A stretch of DNA of 64,000 bases from contig CAWELJ010000003.1 of assembly GCA_963809825.1 (NCBI GenBank), positions 62,001 through 126,000 on the forward strand, in the 5' to 3' direction. This document shows, piece after piece, positions 9,223-18,514 of this stretch. The translations under genes were made by a program, and so were the position numbers. Source of the DNA: Bog-473 sp963809825 (GTDB lineage Bacteria > Actinomycetota > Acidimicrobiia > Acidimicrobiales > RAAP-2). Numbering within the stretch: the first letter of the stretch is position 1; each line of letters begins with the position of its first letter. Below the pieces are notes generated by a model. It made no database searches. It worked only from the letters and a program-made list of their open reading frames with translations, and was not told the origin of the DNA.

Positions 9223-9972
9223 TCAGTGGCGCCGCTCCAGCCAGCCCACGAGGATGGAGATCACCCTCGGGTCGGCGCGGAGCCAGTGGCCGGCGCCGTG
9301 GACCAGGTGCAGCTCCGCCGGACCGGTGGCGGCATCGGCCAGCGCACGGGCGTCGGCCACGGGCACGTCGGGATCGTCGGAGCCGTGGACCATCAGCAGC
9401 GGCCGGCCCAGGAGGAGCGCGGCGTCCTCGGCGGGGTGCAGCAGCGAGAGCTCCTTGGCCCAGGCCTCGGTCGAGGCGGGGAACCCGGGTGTGCTGATGA
9501 GGCCGTTGCGGCGGCAGCGGGCCAGCAGCTCCTCGGGGTCCCGGGTCAGCGGACCGAGATCCGAGGGCGTCCCGAGGCAGGCCACGCCCGCCACCCGCTC
9601 GTCGCCGCCCGCCAGGTGCAGCGCCAGGACCCCGCCGAACCCGAAGCCGACCGCGACGCGGGGCTCTTCGGCGGGGATCTCGTTCTCGGCCAGGAAGGTC
9701 AGGTCGTCCAGCCAGCCCAGGGCGGAGAAGTCACCGGTCGACTCACCGGTGCCGCGCAGGGCGGCCGTGACGACGCGCCAGCCCGACTCACGGGTCAGGC
9801 GGTCGGCCAGCGCCGGGTAGGTGAGGGCCACGTCGGCCGCCACGCCCTTGGGCCGCGGCAGGTCGTGGCACAGCACGACGTGGCCGCGGACAGGCGCGCC
9901 CGGGCCCGTGGAACTCGCGTACGACGAGAGCTCGCCCGCCGGTCCGGGCCGGAGCCGGAAGGGCCCCGGCAT
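9223..9972 (-). CDS. Alpha/beta-hydrolase-fold protein lacking the serine nucleophile
   Basis: A 249-residue alpha/beta hydrolase-type protein. The oxyanion-side strand VVLCHDLPRPKG, the acidic turn LLMVHGSDDPDVPV and the histidine region LVHGAGHWL are present. The nucleophile elbow, expected as Gly-x-Ser-x-Gly, reads VGFGFGGVLALHLAGG: the serine position is glycine. The protein may therefore be inactive as a hydrolase or use another mechanism. It starts one base after the stop of the upstream acyl-CoA dehydrogenase gene, suggesting co-transcription. I cannot name a substrate. Confidence 0.75.
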   Translation of the reverse strand: MPGPFRLRPGPAGELSSYASSTGPGAPVRGHVVLCHDLPRPKGVAADVALTYPALADRLTRESGWRVVTAALRGTGESTGDFSALGWLDDLTFLAENEIPAEEPRVAVGFGFGGVLALHLAGGDERVAGVACLGTPSDLGPLTRDPEELLARCRRNGLISTPGFPASTEAWAKELSLLHPAEDAALLLGRPLLMVHGSDDPDVPVADARALADAATGPAELHLVHGAGHWLRADPRVISILVGWLERRH

Positions 9973-9973
9973 C

Positions 9974-11089
9974 TCAGATCCCGATGCGCTGCGCCAGCAA
10001 CTCGCGGTGGTACGAGGGATCGCCCAGGAGGAGCTCCGAGGACTTGGCCCGCTTGAAGTACAGGTGCGCGGGGTGCTCCCAGGTGAAGCCGATGCCGCCG
10101 TGGATCTGGATGTTCTCGGCCGCGGCGTGGAAGTAGGCCTCCGAGCAGTAGGACTTGGCCAGGCTGGCCACCACCGGGAGCTCGTCGGAGTCCTCCGCCG
10201 CCGCCCAGGCCGCGTAGTAGGCGGCGGACTTGGCCGACTCGACCTCGAGGAGCATGTCGGCGCACTTGTGCTTGATGGCCTGGAAGCTGCCGATCGGGCG
10301 GCCGAACTGGATGCGCGTCTTGGCGTACTCGACCGACGCGTCGAGCACGTGCTGCGCGCCACCCACCTGCTCGGCCGCCAGCGCCACCGCGGCGAGGTCG
10401 AGCGTCTTGGACAGCCCGGGCTCGGCGCCGCCGTCGGCGCCGATGAGCGTGGCCGGCGTCGAGGAGAACTCCAGGCGCGCCTGCTTGCGGGTCTGGTCCA
10501 TGGTCGGCAGCGGGGTGCGCGTCAGGCCGGGCGCGTCACCGGGCACTGCGAAGAGCGAGACGCCCGCAGCGGTCCGGGCCGCCACGACGATGAGGTTGGC
10601 CACGTGGCCGTCGATCACGAACATCTTGTGGCCGTTCAGCTCCCAGCCGTCGCCCTTCTTGGTGGCCGCCAGCTCGATGCCGCTGAAGTCCCACTTGCCG
10701 TTGTCCTCGGTGATGGCGAGGGTGGCGATCGTCTCGCCCGAGGCGATGCCGGGGAGGTAGCTCTTCTTGGCCTCGTCGTCGCCCGACGTCAGCAGCGCGT
10801 TGGCCGCCAGCGCCACCGAGGAGAAGAACGGCGCGCACAGCAGTGCGGCACCCATCTCCTCGAGCACGACCAGCAGCTCGACGTAGGTGAAGCCCGAGCC
10901 GCCGAACTCCTCGGGGATGGTGAGGGACTGCAGGCCCAGCTGGTCGGCCATCTGGCTCCACACCGCCGGGTCGTAGCCCTCGGTGGTGTCCATGAGGCGG
11001 CGCACCTCGCTCTCGGGCGACTTCTCGGCCAGGAACCGGCGCACCGCGGTGCGCAGCTCCTCCTGCTCGTCACTGAAGGCGAAATTCAT
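9974..11089 (-). CDS. Acyl-CoA dehydrogenase family protein
   Basis: A 371-residue flavoprotein that should oxidise an acyl-CoA at the alpha-beta bond. The N-terminal helices (FSDEQEELRTAVRRFLAE), middle beta domain (LAITEDNGKWDFSGIEL) and C-terminal helices (AENIQIHGGIGFTWEH) are all present. The position where short-chain enzymes have the catalytic glutamate (an EGT-type motif) is SSELLLGDPSYHR here. This resembles subunits of the two-gene heteromeric acyl-CoA dehydrogenases known from steroid catabolism, but no partner subunit lies next to it. It is followed immediately by the hydrolase-fold gene. Confidence 0.85.
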   Translation of the reverse strand: MNFAFSDEQEELRTAVRRFLAEKSPESEVRRLMDTTEGYDPAVWSQMADQLGLQSLTIPEEFGGSGFTYVELLVVLEEMGAALLCAPFFSSVALAANALLTSGDDEAKKSYLPGIASGETIATLAITEDNGKWDFSGIELAATKKGDGWELNGHKMFVIDGHVANLIVVAARTAAGVSLFAVPGDAPGLTRTPLPTMDQTRKQARLEFSSTPATLIGADGGAEPGLSKTLDLAAVALAAEQVGGAQHVLDASVEYAKTRIQFGRPIGSFQAIKHKCADMLLEVESAKSAAYYAAWAAAEDSDELPVVASLAKSYCSEAYFHAAAENIQIHGGIGFTWEHPAHLYFKRAKSSELLLGDPSYHRELLAQRIGI

Positions 11090-11228
11090 GCCAGGCTCCT
11101 CTGCCTTTTCTCCCCCCGGCAGCCCCGCCGGCGGTCCGATATGCGGTGTCTACCAGACACGGAGGCCCGGGGACCAGAAGTACCGGCTCCGTGACGAACG
11201 GGCGGCCCGTCTGTGCCACGCTGGGGAC

Positions 11229-11846
11229 ATGGGACAGCTGGAGAAGATCTGGAGCGACGCCGCCGCCGAGGTCCACCAGATCGTGGTGGGCCCGATGGAC
11301 AACAACGTCTATATCCTCCGTTGCCGCCGGACCGGGGACGCCATGCTCGTCGACGCCGCCAACGAGCACGAGGCCCTGCTCGAGATCTGCCGCGACCTCG
11401 GCGTGCGCCAGGTGGTCGAGACGCACGGGCACTGGGACCACATCCAGGCCGTGCCCGCGGTGCGCGAGGCCGGCATCTCGGTGGCCGTGACCAGCGCCGA
11501 CGCGGGCATGCTGCCCAGCTACGACGAGATCCTCGAGGACGACGAGCAGCTGTCGGTGGGCGACCTGCGCATCAAGACCCTGGCCACCCCGGGCCACACC
11601 CCGGGCTCCATCTGCTTCACCGTCGAGGGCACGAACCTGCTGTTCACCGGCGACACCCTGTTCCCCGGCGGCCCGGGCAACACGTCCTTCGAGGGGGGCG
11701 ACTTCGACACGATCATCCAGTCGATCGATCGCCGGATCTTCGCCGCCTTCAAGCCCGACACGCTGGTGCTGCCCGGGCACGGCGGCGCCACCACGGTGGG
11801 CGACGAGGCCCCCCACCTGCAGGAATGGGTGGACCGGCGCTGGTGA
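11229..11846 (+). CDS. MBL-fold metallo-hydrolase, glyoxalase II-like
   Basis: A 205-residue metallo-beta-lactamase-fold hydrolase. The metal-binding motif is ETHGHWDHIQAVP (HxHxDH), followed by ATPGHTPGSICF (third histidine), FTGDTLFPGG (bridging aspartate) and LPGHGG (last histidine). Such proteins hydrolyse thioesters or, with a flavodiiron or rhodanese partner, handle sulfur compounds; the substrate is not deducible here. It lies 79 bases upstream of sufC on the same strand, but the AT-rich palindrome between them suggests sufC has its own promoter. Confidence 0.85.
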   Translation: MGQLEKIWSDAAAEVHQIVVGPMDNNVYILRCRRTGDAMLVDAANEHEALLEICRDLGVRQVVETHGHWDHIQAVPAVREAGISVAVTSADAGMLPSYDEILEDDEQLSVGDLRIKTLATPGHTPGSICFTVEGTNLLFTGDTLFPGGPGNTSFEGGDFDTIIQSIDRRIFAAFKPDTLVLPGHGGATTVGDEAPHLQEWVDRRW

Positions 11847-11903
11847 GGGCCGCCGCAGCAGGGCCCGGCGGGACGGGGCGGCGGGCCGTGCCGCAAAACC
11901 TGA

Positions 11904-11923
11904 CTAAAAAGGTAAGCTTTTAG
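11904..11923 (+). promoter_or_regulatory. AT-rich inverted repeat overlapping the sufC ribosome site
   Basis: CTAAAA, eight bases, TTTTAG, ending two bases before the sufC ATG. It is one of very few AT-rich stretches in this region, and AAGG inside it is the only ribosome-site candidate. A protein bound here would block transcription or translation of sufCSU. No match to a known Fur, IdeR or SufR consensus was found. Confidence 0.45.
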
Positions 11924-11925
11924 CC

Positions 11926-12671
<746 letters not shown>

Positions 12672-12675
<4 letters not shown>

Positions 12676-13943
12676 CGCCCCCCGCCTCCCCCACCAGCGG
12701 GTCGGCGGCGCCGCTGAACGTCGAGGCCCTGCGCAAGGACTTCCCCCTGCTGGCGCGCACGGTGAACGGCAGGCCGATCGTGTATCTCGACGCCGCCGCC
12801 TCCGCGCTCCAACCGCGGTCGGTGATCGACGCCATGACGCACTACTACGAGACGACGCACGCCAACGTCCACCGCGGCGTCTACGCGACGGCCGAAGAGG
12901 CCACCGCGCTCTACGAGCGGGCCCGGCTGGTGGCGGGACGCTTCATCGGCGCGCCGGACCCGGCGCACGAGGTGGTGTTCACCAAGAACACGACCGAGTC
13001 GCTCAACCTGGTGGCGCACAGCTGGGGCCGGGCCAACCTGCGGGCGGGCGACCCGATCCTGCTCACCGAGATGGAGCACCACGCCAACATCGTGCCGTGG
13101 ATGATCCTCTCCGAGGAGCTCGGCGGCCTCGACATCCGCTACATCCCGATCGACGACGACGGCCGCCTCGTGCTCGACGACCTCGACACGCTGGTCGACG
13201 GCGTCAAGCTCGTCGGGATCACGGCCATGTCCAACGTGCTCGGCACCATCCCGCCCCTGGCCCGGGTGGCCGAGGTGGCGCACCGCGCCGGGGCGATCGT
13301 GGTCGCCGACGGCGCGCAGCTCGTCCCCCACGCGCCGGTCGACGTCGGCGCGCTCGGCGTCGACTTCCTGGCCTACTCGGCGCACAAGACGATGGGCCCG
13401 ACCGGTCTCGGGGTCCTGTGGGGCCGCGCCGAGCTGCTCGACGCCATGGCACCGTTCCTGGGTGGCGGCGGCATGATCCTCGACGTGAAGCTCGACTCCT
13501 TCCGCCCGGCCCCGCCGCCGGCGCGCTTCGAGGCCGGGACGCCGCCCATCGCCGAGGCGGTGGGGCTGACCGCGGCCATCGGGTACCTGCAGGACATCGG
13601 GATGGACCGCATACGCGCCCACGAGCGTGCCCTGACCGACCACGCCCTGGCCCGCCTGGACGAGAAACTGGGATCCGACGTGCGGGTGTTCGGGCCGCCG
13701 CCCGGCGAGGACCGTGGCGGCGTGATGTCGCTGGCCTACCGCGACGTGCACGCCCACGACCTGGCCCAGGTGCTGGACCAGTTCGGGGTGTGCGTGCGGC
13801 CGGGCCACCACTGCGCCAAACCGCTCATGCGCCGGCTCGGCGTCCAGGCGACGGCGCGGGCCTCGTTGTCCCTGTTCAGCGACGAACACGACATCGAGGT
13901 GCTGATCGAGGGATTGCTGGAAGCCGGTAGGTTGTTCGGCTGA
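12672..13943 (+). CDS. sufS: Cysteine desulfurase SufS
   Basis: PLP enzyme taking sulfur from cysteine and passing it as persulfide to SufU. 423 residues. The PLP lysine is K239 in AYSAHKTMGPTG and the persulfide cysteine is C381 in RPGHHCAKPLM, the group II (SufS/CsdA) context. EMEHHANIVPW and SNVLGTIPP are further family blocks. ATG overlaps the sufC stop by four bases and the stop shares one base with the sufU start, so translation of the three genes is coupled. Confidence 0.96.
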
Positions 13944-14440
13944 TGGCCGACCTCGAAGAGCTGTACCGCGAGATCATCCTCGACCACTACCGCTCGCCCC
14001 GGAACCGCGGCGAGCTGGACTCGCCGCCCGCCCACCGCGTGGAGGGCTTCAACCCCCTGTGCGGCGACGAGGTCGTCGTCTCCATGGTCGTCGAGGACGG
14101 CACGCTGGCCGACCTCAAGATCGCCGGCTCCGGCTGCTCCATCAGCCAGTCCTCGGCCTCGCTCATGTCGGCCGCCGTGAAGGGCAAGCCCGTCGGCGAG
14201 GTGCGCCGGCTCATCTCGACCTTCAAGGGGATGATGTCGATCCACGAGGCGATCCTCGAGCACGACGGCAACGGGGCCGAGGTCGTGCCGGACGAGCCCG
14301 AGGAGATCGACCTGGACAACCTCGGGGAGCTGGCGGCGCTGCAGGGCGTCGTGAAGTTCCCGGTGCGCATCAAGTGCGCGACGCTGAGCTGGAACGCCCT
14401 GGCCCAGGGTCTCGACGAGATGGCGGCCGAGGCCTCCTAG
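13943..14440 (+). CDS. sufU: SufU sulfurtransferase (zinc-dependent)
   Basis: Accepts sulfur from SufS. 165 residues with the three conserved cysteines C40 (NPLCGDEV, with D42), C65 (GSGCSISQS) and C145 (RIKCATLSW), the zinc site of the SufU type. The insertion between the second and third cysteine, typical of SufU rather than the scaffold IscU, is present. It ends the sufCSU operon, four bases before the convergent gene at 14445. Confidence 0.95.
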   Translation: MADLEELYREIILDHYRSPRNRGELDSPPAHRVEGFNPLCGDEVVVSMVVEDGTLADLKIAGSGCSISQSSASLMSAAVKGKPVGEVRRLISTFKGMMSIHEAILEHDGNGAEVVPDEPEEIDLDNLGELAALQGVVKFPVRIKCATLSWNALAQGLDEMAAEAS

Positions 14441-14444
14441 GCCT

Positions 14445-15065
14445 TCACACCCCGAGCGACGCGGCGCGCAGTCGGGCGGCGAGCGCGGCGTCACCGGTTA
14501 TCTCGACCCGGGCCGCCCCCTGGCGACCGGACCCGAACATGGTGAGCTCTCCCGGGTCCCCCGCCAGCGTGAGGCGTGGCCCGGTGCCGCGCTCCTTGTC
14601 GGCCCGTCCCGGCGCGGTGATCACGATCGTGGCGGGCACCTTCTTCGCCATCCCGCCGGGCCCGACGCGGGCCCAGAGGGCGTCGGCCAGCTCCGGGGAG
14701 ATGGCGCGGGGTTCCCAGCCTTCCCGGGCGCGCCGCACGTCCTCCACGTGGATGAAGAACTCGACCGTGTTCATCGGCCCGTCGAAGGGACGGAGGAGCA
14801 GCGGTGGCCCGCGCCGCACGGTGTCGACGAGCTTCTCCCACGGCGTGCGGTCCCGCACGGCGCGTCGGACCTTGTCGGTGTAGCCGGCCAACGGGGGCCA
14901 GACGAGCCCGGGCCCGCTGTCGGGCCGATGTTCGCGGACGACGAGATGCGCAGCCAGATCGGCCGTGCGCCAGCCTTCGCACAACGTGGGCGCGTCCGGT
15001 CCGAGCTCGACGAAGAGGGCGCAGAGGGTCTGGCGCTCCTGCTGGGCGAGGCCGGTGTCGGTCAT
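14445..15065 (-). CDS. TIGR03085-type DinB-like metal-binding protein
   Basis: A 206-residue member of the maleylpyruvate-isomerase/DinB-like group. LCEGWRTADLAAHLVVREHRP is the second-helix motif with the metal histidine, and NTVEFFIHVEDVRRA contributes HxxD/E in the third helix. The C-terminal half (LTLAGDPGELTMFGSGR) matches the small domain of this family, which actinobacteria have in many copies. The function of these proteins is mostly unknown; mycothiol-dependent reactions are known for some relatives. Convergent with sufU. Confidence 0.8.
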   Translation of the reverse strand: MTDTGLAQQERQTLCALFVELGPDAPTLCEGWRTADLAAHLVVREHRPDSGPGLVWPPLAGYTDKVRRAVRDRTPWEKLVDTVRRGPPLLLRPFDGPMNTVEFFIHVEDVRRAREGWEPRAISPELADALWARVGPGGMAKKVPATIVITAPGRADKERGTGPRLTLAGDPGELTMFGSGRQGAARVEITGDAALAARLRAASLGV

Positions 15066-15298
15066 GGGCGCATTCTACGAAGGACGGCGGTTCCCGACCC
15101 CGCCCGGGACACCGGCGGCGCGACGAGCCGAGAATCCGGCTCTGCAGATGATCACGGTCATACCGAAACTGCGTGTAATCCGGTGACTCCCGCCGGTCGG
15201 CCGGAGCAGTTCGGCGTCGGCGCCGGAATGGGTCCGAAGCTAGAGTTCCGAGCCCTGCAGAGGGCATCGACCCACCGGACTCGGGCGAAGGAGGACAC

Positions 15299-16713
15299 GT
15301 GGCAGACATAGTCGTCCTGGGTGGGGGACCCACCGGTTTGGCGACGGCGATGCTCTTGGGGCGGCAGGGCCTGAACGTCGTTGTGCTCGACCGCGACGCT
15401 GCACCGCCCGACGATCCCGAAGAAGCGTGGGAGACCTGGCAGCGTCGCAGCGTCGGGCAGTTCCGGCTCGTGCACTACGTGCAGCCGGGGGGCGGGCGCT
15501 GATGGAGCAGCACCTCCCGGCGGTCTTCGCCGAAATGGAGGCCGTCGGTGCCATCCGGTTCAACCCGGCCGAGGCACAGGCACGCCGCCTTCCCGACGGT
15601 GCGGGTCAAGACCTGGACCTGAGCCGGTTCGAGACGATGACGACCTGCCGGCGCCCGCTGATTGAGTACGCCTACGCATCCGCCGCCCGGAAGACACCGG
15701 GCGTGGAGGTTCGCCACGACACTCCTGCCGCCGGACTGGTGACGGGCAACGAGGTGATCGCGGGCGTGCCGCATGTCACCGGCGTCCGCACCGAGTCGGG
15801 CGACACCATCGACGCCAAGGTCGTCGTCGACGCGGCCGGCCGCCGCTCGCCGCTCTCCGGAATGATCGAGGCCGTCGGCGGGAATCAGCCGCCGGCGCAA
15901 GCCTTCGAGGCGGGCTTCGTCTACAACACGCAGTACTACCGGGGGAAGTCCCTCCCGGAGCCGCGGGACGACCTCCTGTGCGCCATCGGATCGATCTCGG
16001 TCCTGACCATTCCGGGCGACGATGGTTGGTGGTCGGTGACGTTGTATCACTCCCCCAAGGACAAGCTGATGAGGAACGTGCGCGACCCGAAGATCTTCGA
16101 ACGGGTCGTTCGGGCGTTGCCCAACCATGCCCATTGGGTTGACGGCGTACCGCAGGGCGACAGCTTCTCCATGGCCAGCACGGCCAACACGACGCGCCAG
16201 TTCGTCGTGGACGGCGTCCCGTGCGCGACCGGCGTCGTCCCAGTCGGCGATGCATGGGGGTTCACCAACCCTTCGATCGGCCGGGGCATCACTCTCGGCT
16301 TGATGCACGCAGTCGACATCGCCCCGGCCATCGCCGAGCACACCGAGGACACGCGCCGGCTCGCCGTCGAGTGGGAGCGGCGGACGGCCGAGAGGGCCGC
16401 CAGATGGCACGCCGCGACGGTGGACTTCGACCGGATCCGCGCTCCGGAGGTCGACGCCCATTTGCAAGGTCTCCCGGATCCCTTCGATCCCTCGGACCCG
16501 TCGGTCGCCGGGCCGCGGGCGTTCGCCTCGGCGTCGCACTACGACCCGCAGGTCCTGCAATGGTTCTTCGAGGTGGTCGGCTGCATCAGCCTGCCTGACG
16601 AAGTGATAGCCCGCGACGGGGTGTTCGAGCGGGTGCTCGACGTGGCGCTCTCGACCCCGCCTTACACGTCACCCGGACCGACCCGGGCCGAACTGGAGGA
16701 GCTCCTTGTCTGA
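15299..16713 (+). CDS. FAD-dependent oxidoreductase, broken by a one-base frameshift
   Basis: Flavin monooxygenase-type oxidoreductase. The N-terminus has the dinucleotide motif VVLGGGPTGLATAMLLGRQG and continues to QFRLVHYVQPGG, where the frame stops at 15502; the rest (RALMEQHLPAVFAEMEAVG onward) is one frame away. The break is at the run of six G at 15487-15492. Seven G would read QPGGRALMEQ without a stop and give 471 residues. VVVDAAGRRSPLS and VVPVGDAWGFTNPSIGRG are the FAD-contacting blocks of the second half. Start GTG 15299 has AAGGAGG four bases upstream. The last 8 bases overlap the following hydrolase gene, so the pair is an operon. Substrate unknown. Confidence 0.85.
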
Positions 16714-17464
16714 CCTCTCGCAGACTCGTGCCGTGTTCGTGCACGGCAACCCCGAGACAGCCGCTATCTGGGGACCGCTGTTCGCCGCCTTGCAACACCC
16801 CGACGCGGTCACCGTCTCTCCGCCCGGCTTCGGGTCCCCCGTTGCGGACAGCTTCGGTGCCACGGCGGACGAGTATGTCGCGTGGCTGGTGTCCGAGCTC
16901 GAGAAGCAGGATGGACCGGTCGACCTGGTCGGCCACGACTGGGGCGGCGGGCACGTCATGCGCATCGCGATGGAACGGCCGGACCTCATCCGATCGTGGG
17001 CGATGGACATCGCGGGCTGCTTCGCCCCCGACTACGTGTGGCACGATCTGGCCCAGGTGTGGCAGACGCCGGGAGCGGGCGAGGATGCGGTCGCCGCCAT
17101 CTCAGCGCTTCCGGTCGCGGACCGCGCCTCGATCTTCGAATCGCTCGGGATGACGCCCGACATCGCCGCCGCTGTGGCGGACGCGTCCGACGAAGCCATG
17201 GGCCGTTGCATTCTCGCCCTGTACCGGTCCGCCGCCCAACCGGCGATGGCTCGCCTCGGCGAGCGACTCGGCGCCGCCGCGGCACGGCCCGGTCTCGTGA
17301 TCGTTCCCACCGAGGACGGGTACACCGGCGGCGAGGCGCGCGCCCGCTGGTCCGCCGAACAGGCCAAGGCGGAAGTGGCCGTGCTGCAGGGACTCGGTCA
17401 CTGGTGGATGATCGAGGACCCCGCCGCCGGCGCGGCCGCACTGCGGAAGTTCTGGGCTGGCTGA
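16706..17464 (+). CDS. Alpha/beta hydrolase with aspartate nucleophile
   Basis: A 252-residue hydrolase of the haloalkane dehalogenase/epoxide hydrolase branch. The nucleophile motif is VGHDWGGGHV with aspartate instead of serine, VFVHGNPETAAIW is the oxyanion-hole strand (HGNP), and GLGHWWMIEDP carries the catalytic histidine. It starts with TTG 16706, five bases after GGAGGA, inside the end of the FAD oxidoreductase gene. Coupling suggests both enzymes act on the same small molecule, perhaps oxygenation followed by hydrolysis; this is inference. Confidence 0.85.
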   Translation: MSDLSQTRAVFVHGNPETAAIWGPLFAALQHPDAVTVSPPGFGSPVADSFGATADEYVAWLVSELEKQDGPVDLVGHDWGGGHVMRIAMERPDLIRSWAMDIAGCFAPDYVWHDLAQVWQTPGAGEDAVAAISALPVADRASIFESLGMTPDIAAAVADASDEAMGRCILALYRSAAQPAMARLGERLGAAAARPGLVIVPTEDGYTGGEARARWSAEQAKAEVAVLQGLGHWWMIEDPAAGAAALRKFWAG

Positions 17465-17522
17465 CAGCTCCTGATGGACGGCGCTCTCTGTCGCCCGTAG
17501 CGGCAGGGCACCCCGTACGGAG

Positions 17523-18047
17523 TTGAGCTTCAATGGTGCCGTGGCGAATCGGTCCGACCTACGAGCGGCCCTCGAGAGCACACGCGGCACCGTGACCACG
17601 TTCTTGGAGCAGCTCGTAGGTGAAGGCATCGATGCGCAGAGTCGTCACCACGACACGATCGGAGCCCCGCCTTCGAACGATCTTGGGGTTGCAGAAGGCG
17701 AGCCGTTGCTTCAGCGGGCCGCCACGCTCCGCGGCCGATCGACAGGATCCCCCTATGTCTACGCCGAGACCGTCATCGTCACGAGTCGTCTGCCGGCGCG
17801 GTTCTCTCTCCGGCTCGAGTCCAGCATCGATCCGATCGGTCGGATCCTCGAAGACACCGGTATCGCCGTCACCCGGGAGAACCTGGTCGAGCCACGTGGA
17901 TTCACCGGCTTTCGACCAAGGGGCGCCATGGATGTCAGCGACTGTCTGCTTTCCCGGACCTACCGCATCGACTGCGAAGGGGCCCCTGTGATGGTCGTAA
18001 CCGAATGGTTCCTGAAGACACTGGACCCATTTCTTCTGTCGAGATAG
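17523..18047 (+). CDS. Possible chorismate-lyase-like (UbiC/DUF98 fold) protein
   Basis: 174 residues if the TTG start is used, 168 from GTG 17541; neither has a clear ribosome site. LRAALESTRGTVTTFLEQLV resembles the first helices of DUF98 proteins, and VYAETVIVTSRLP followed by IDPIGRILEDTGIAVTREN resembles their conserved strand and Pro-Ile-Gly turn. Known members remove pyruvate from chorismate to give 4-hydroxybenzoate. The match is by pattern only. The gene and the next one are less GC-rich than their neighbours, which may mean later acquisition. No ubiquinone or phenolic-lipid genes are nearby. Confidence 0.5.
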   Translation: MSFNGAVANRSDLRAALESTRGTVTTFLEQLVGEGIDAQSRHHDTIGAPPSNDLGVAEGEPLLQRAATLRGRSTGSPYVYAETVIVTSRLPARFSLRLESSIDPIGRILEDTGIAVTRENLVEPRGFTGFRPRGAMDVSDCLLSRTYRIDCEGAPVMVVTEWFLKTLDPFLLSR

Positions 18048-18108
18048 AGAGCTCCATGACCGCGGGCCGGCATCGGGGCAGCGTCGCATTCTCCGACCGA
18101 CGTGGCAC

Positions 18109-18477
18109 ATGACTGGTCGGATCCGTGAACACTGCATCTTGAACGGTGTGGCATTTGTGGTGTGTGAATTCCTCCTGGTCGCCGGAGGATCGATCCTCAT
18201 CGGGGTGGGTTTCGGTCTGCACCGCGCATGGATCGGCGTGTTCTTGGCCATTGGCGTGCTGCTCAATTCCATGGTTGTCGTTGCCGTCGGCCTCGCAATG
18301 TGGAGGTCCGGCGAACGCGGCACCTCCATGCGCTCCGTCTTCAATGCCAGGTACCGAGCCGAGTTGAGTCGCTCGTATCCAGCCATGATGAAGGACACAC
18401 TCGTCATCGCAACAGCCACGCTCGCTCCCTATGTCCTGATGGTCTCTGTCGCGTTCGAGCACATCCGTGCCCGGTGA
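18109..18477 (+). CDS. Small membrane protein of unknown function
   Basis: 122 residues with three hydrophobic segments: about residues 12-36, 40-63 and 95-115. Between the second and third is a basic loop (WRSGERGTSMRSVFNARYR), likely cytoplasmic. It starts at ATG 18109, 61 bases after the preceding gene. Base composition is lower in GC than the flanking operons. I do not recognise a family. Confidence 0.6.
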   Translation: MTGRIREHCILNGVAFVVCEFLLVAGGSILIGVGFGLHRAWIGVFLAIGVLLNSMVVVAVGLAMWRSGERGTSMRSVFNARYRAELSRSYPAMMKDTLVIATATLAPYVLMVSVAFEHIRAR

Positions 18478-18514
18478 ACGCCATGGGCCGTGGATGTCGG
18501 GCCGGCGATCGCCG

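Noticed and set aside
11890..11925. IdeR/Fur box upstream of sufC
   Set aside because: The palindrome is AT-rich but does not match the TTAGGTTAGGCTAACCTAA-type or Fur consensus.
14485..15300. Alternative long frame over the TIGR03085 gene
   Set aside because: Composition is that of an out-of-frame GC-rich shadow and it covers a well-supported gene.
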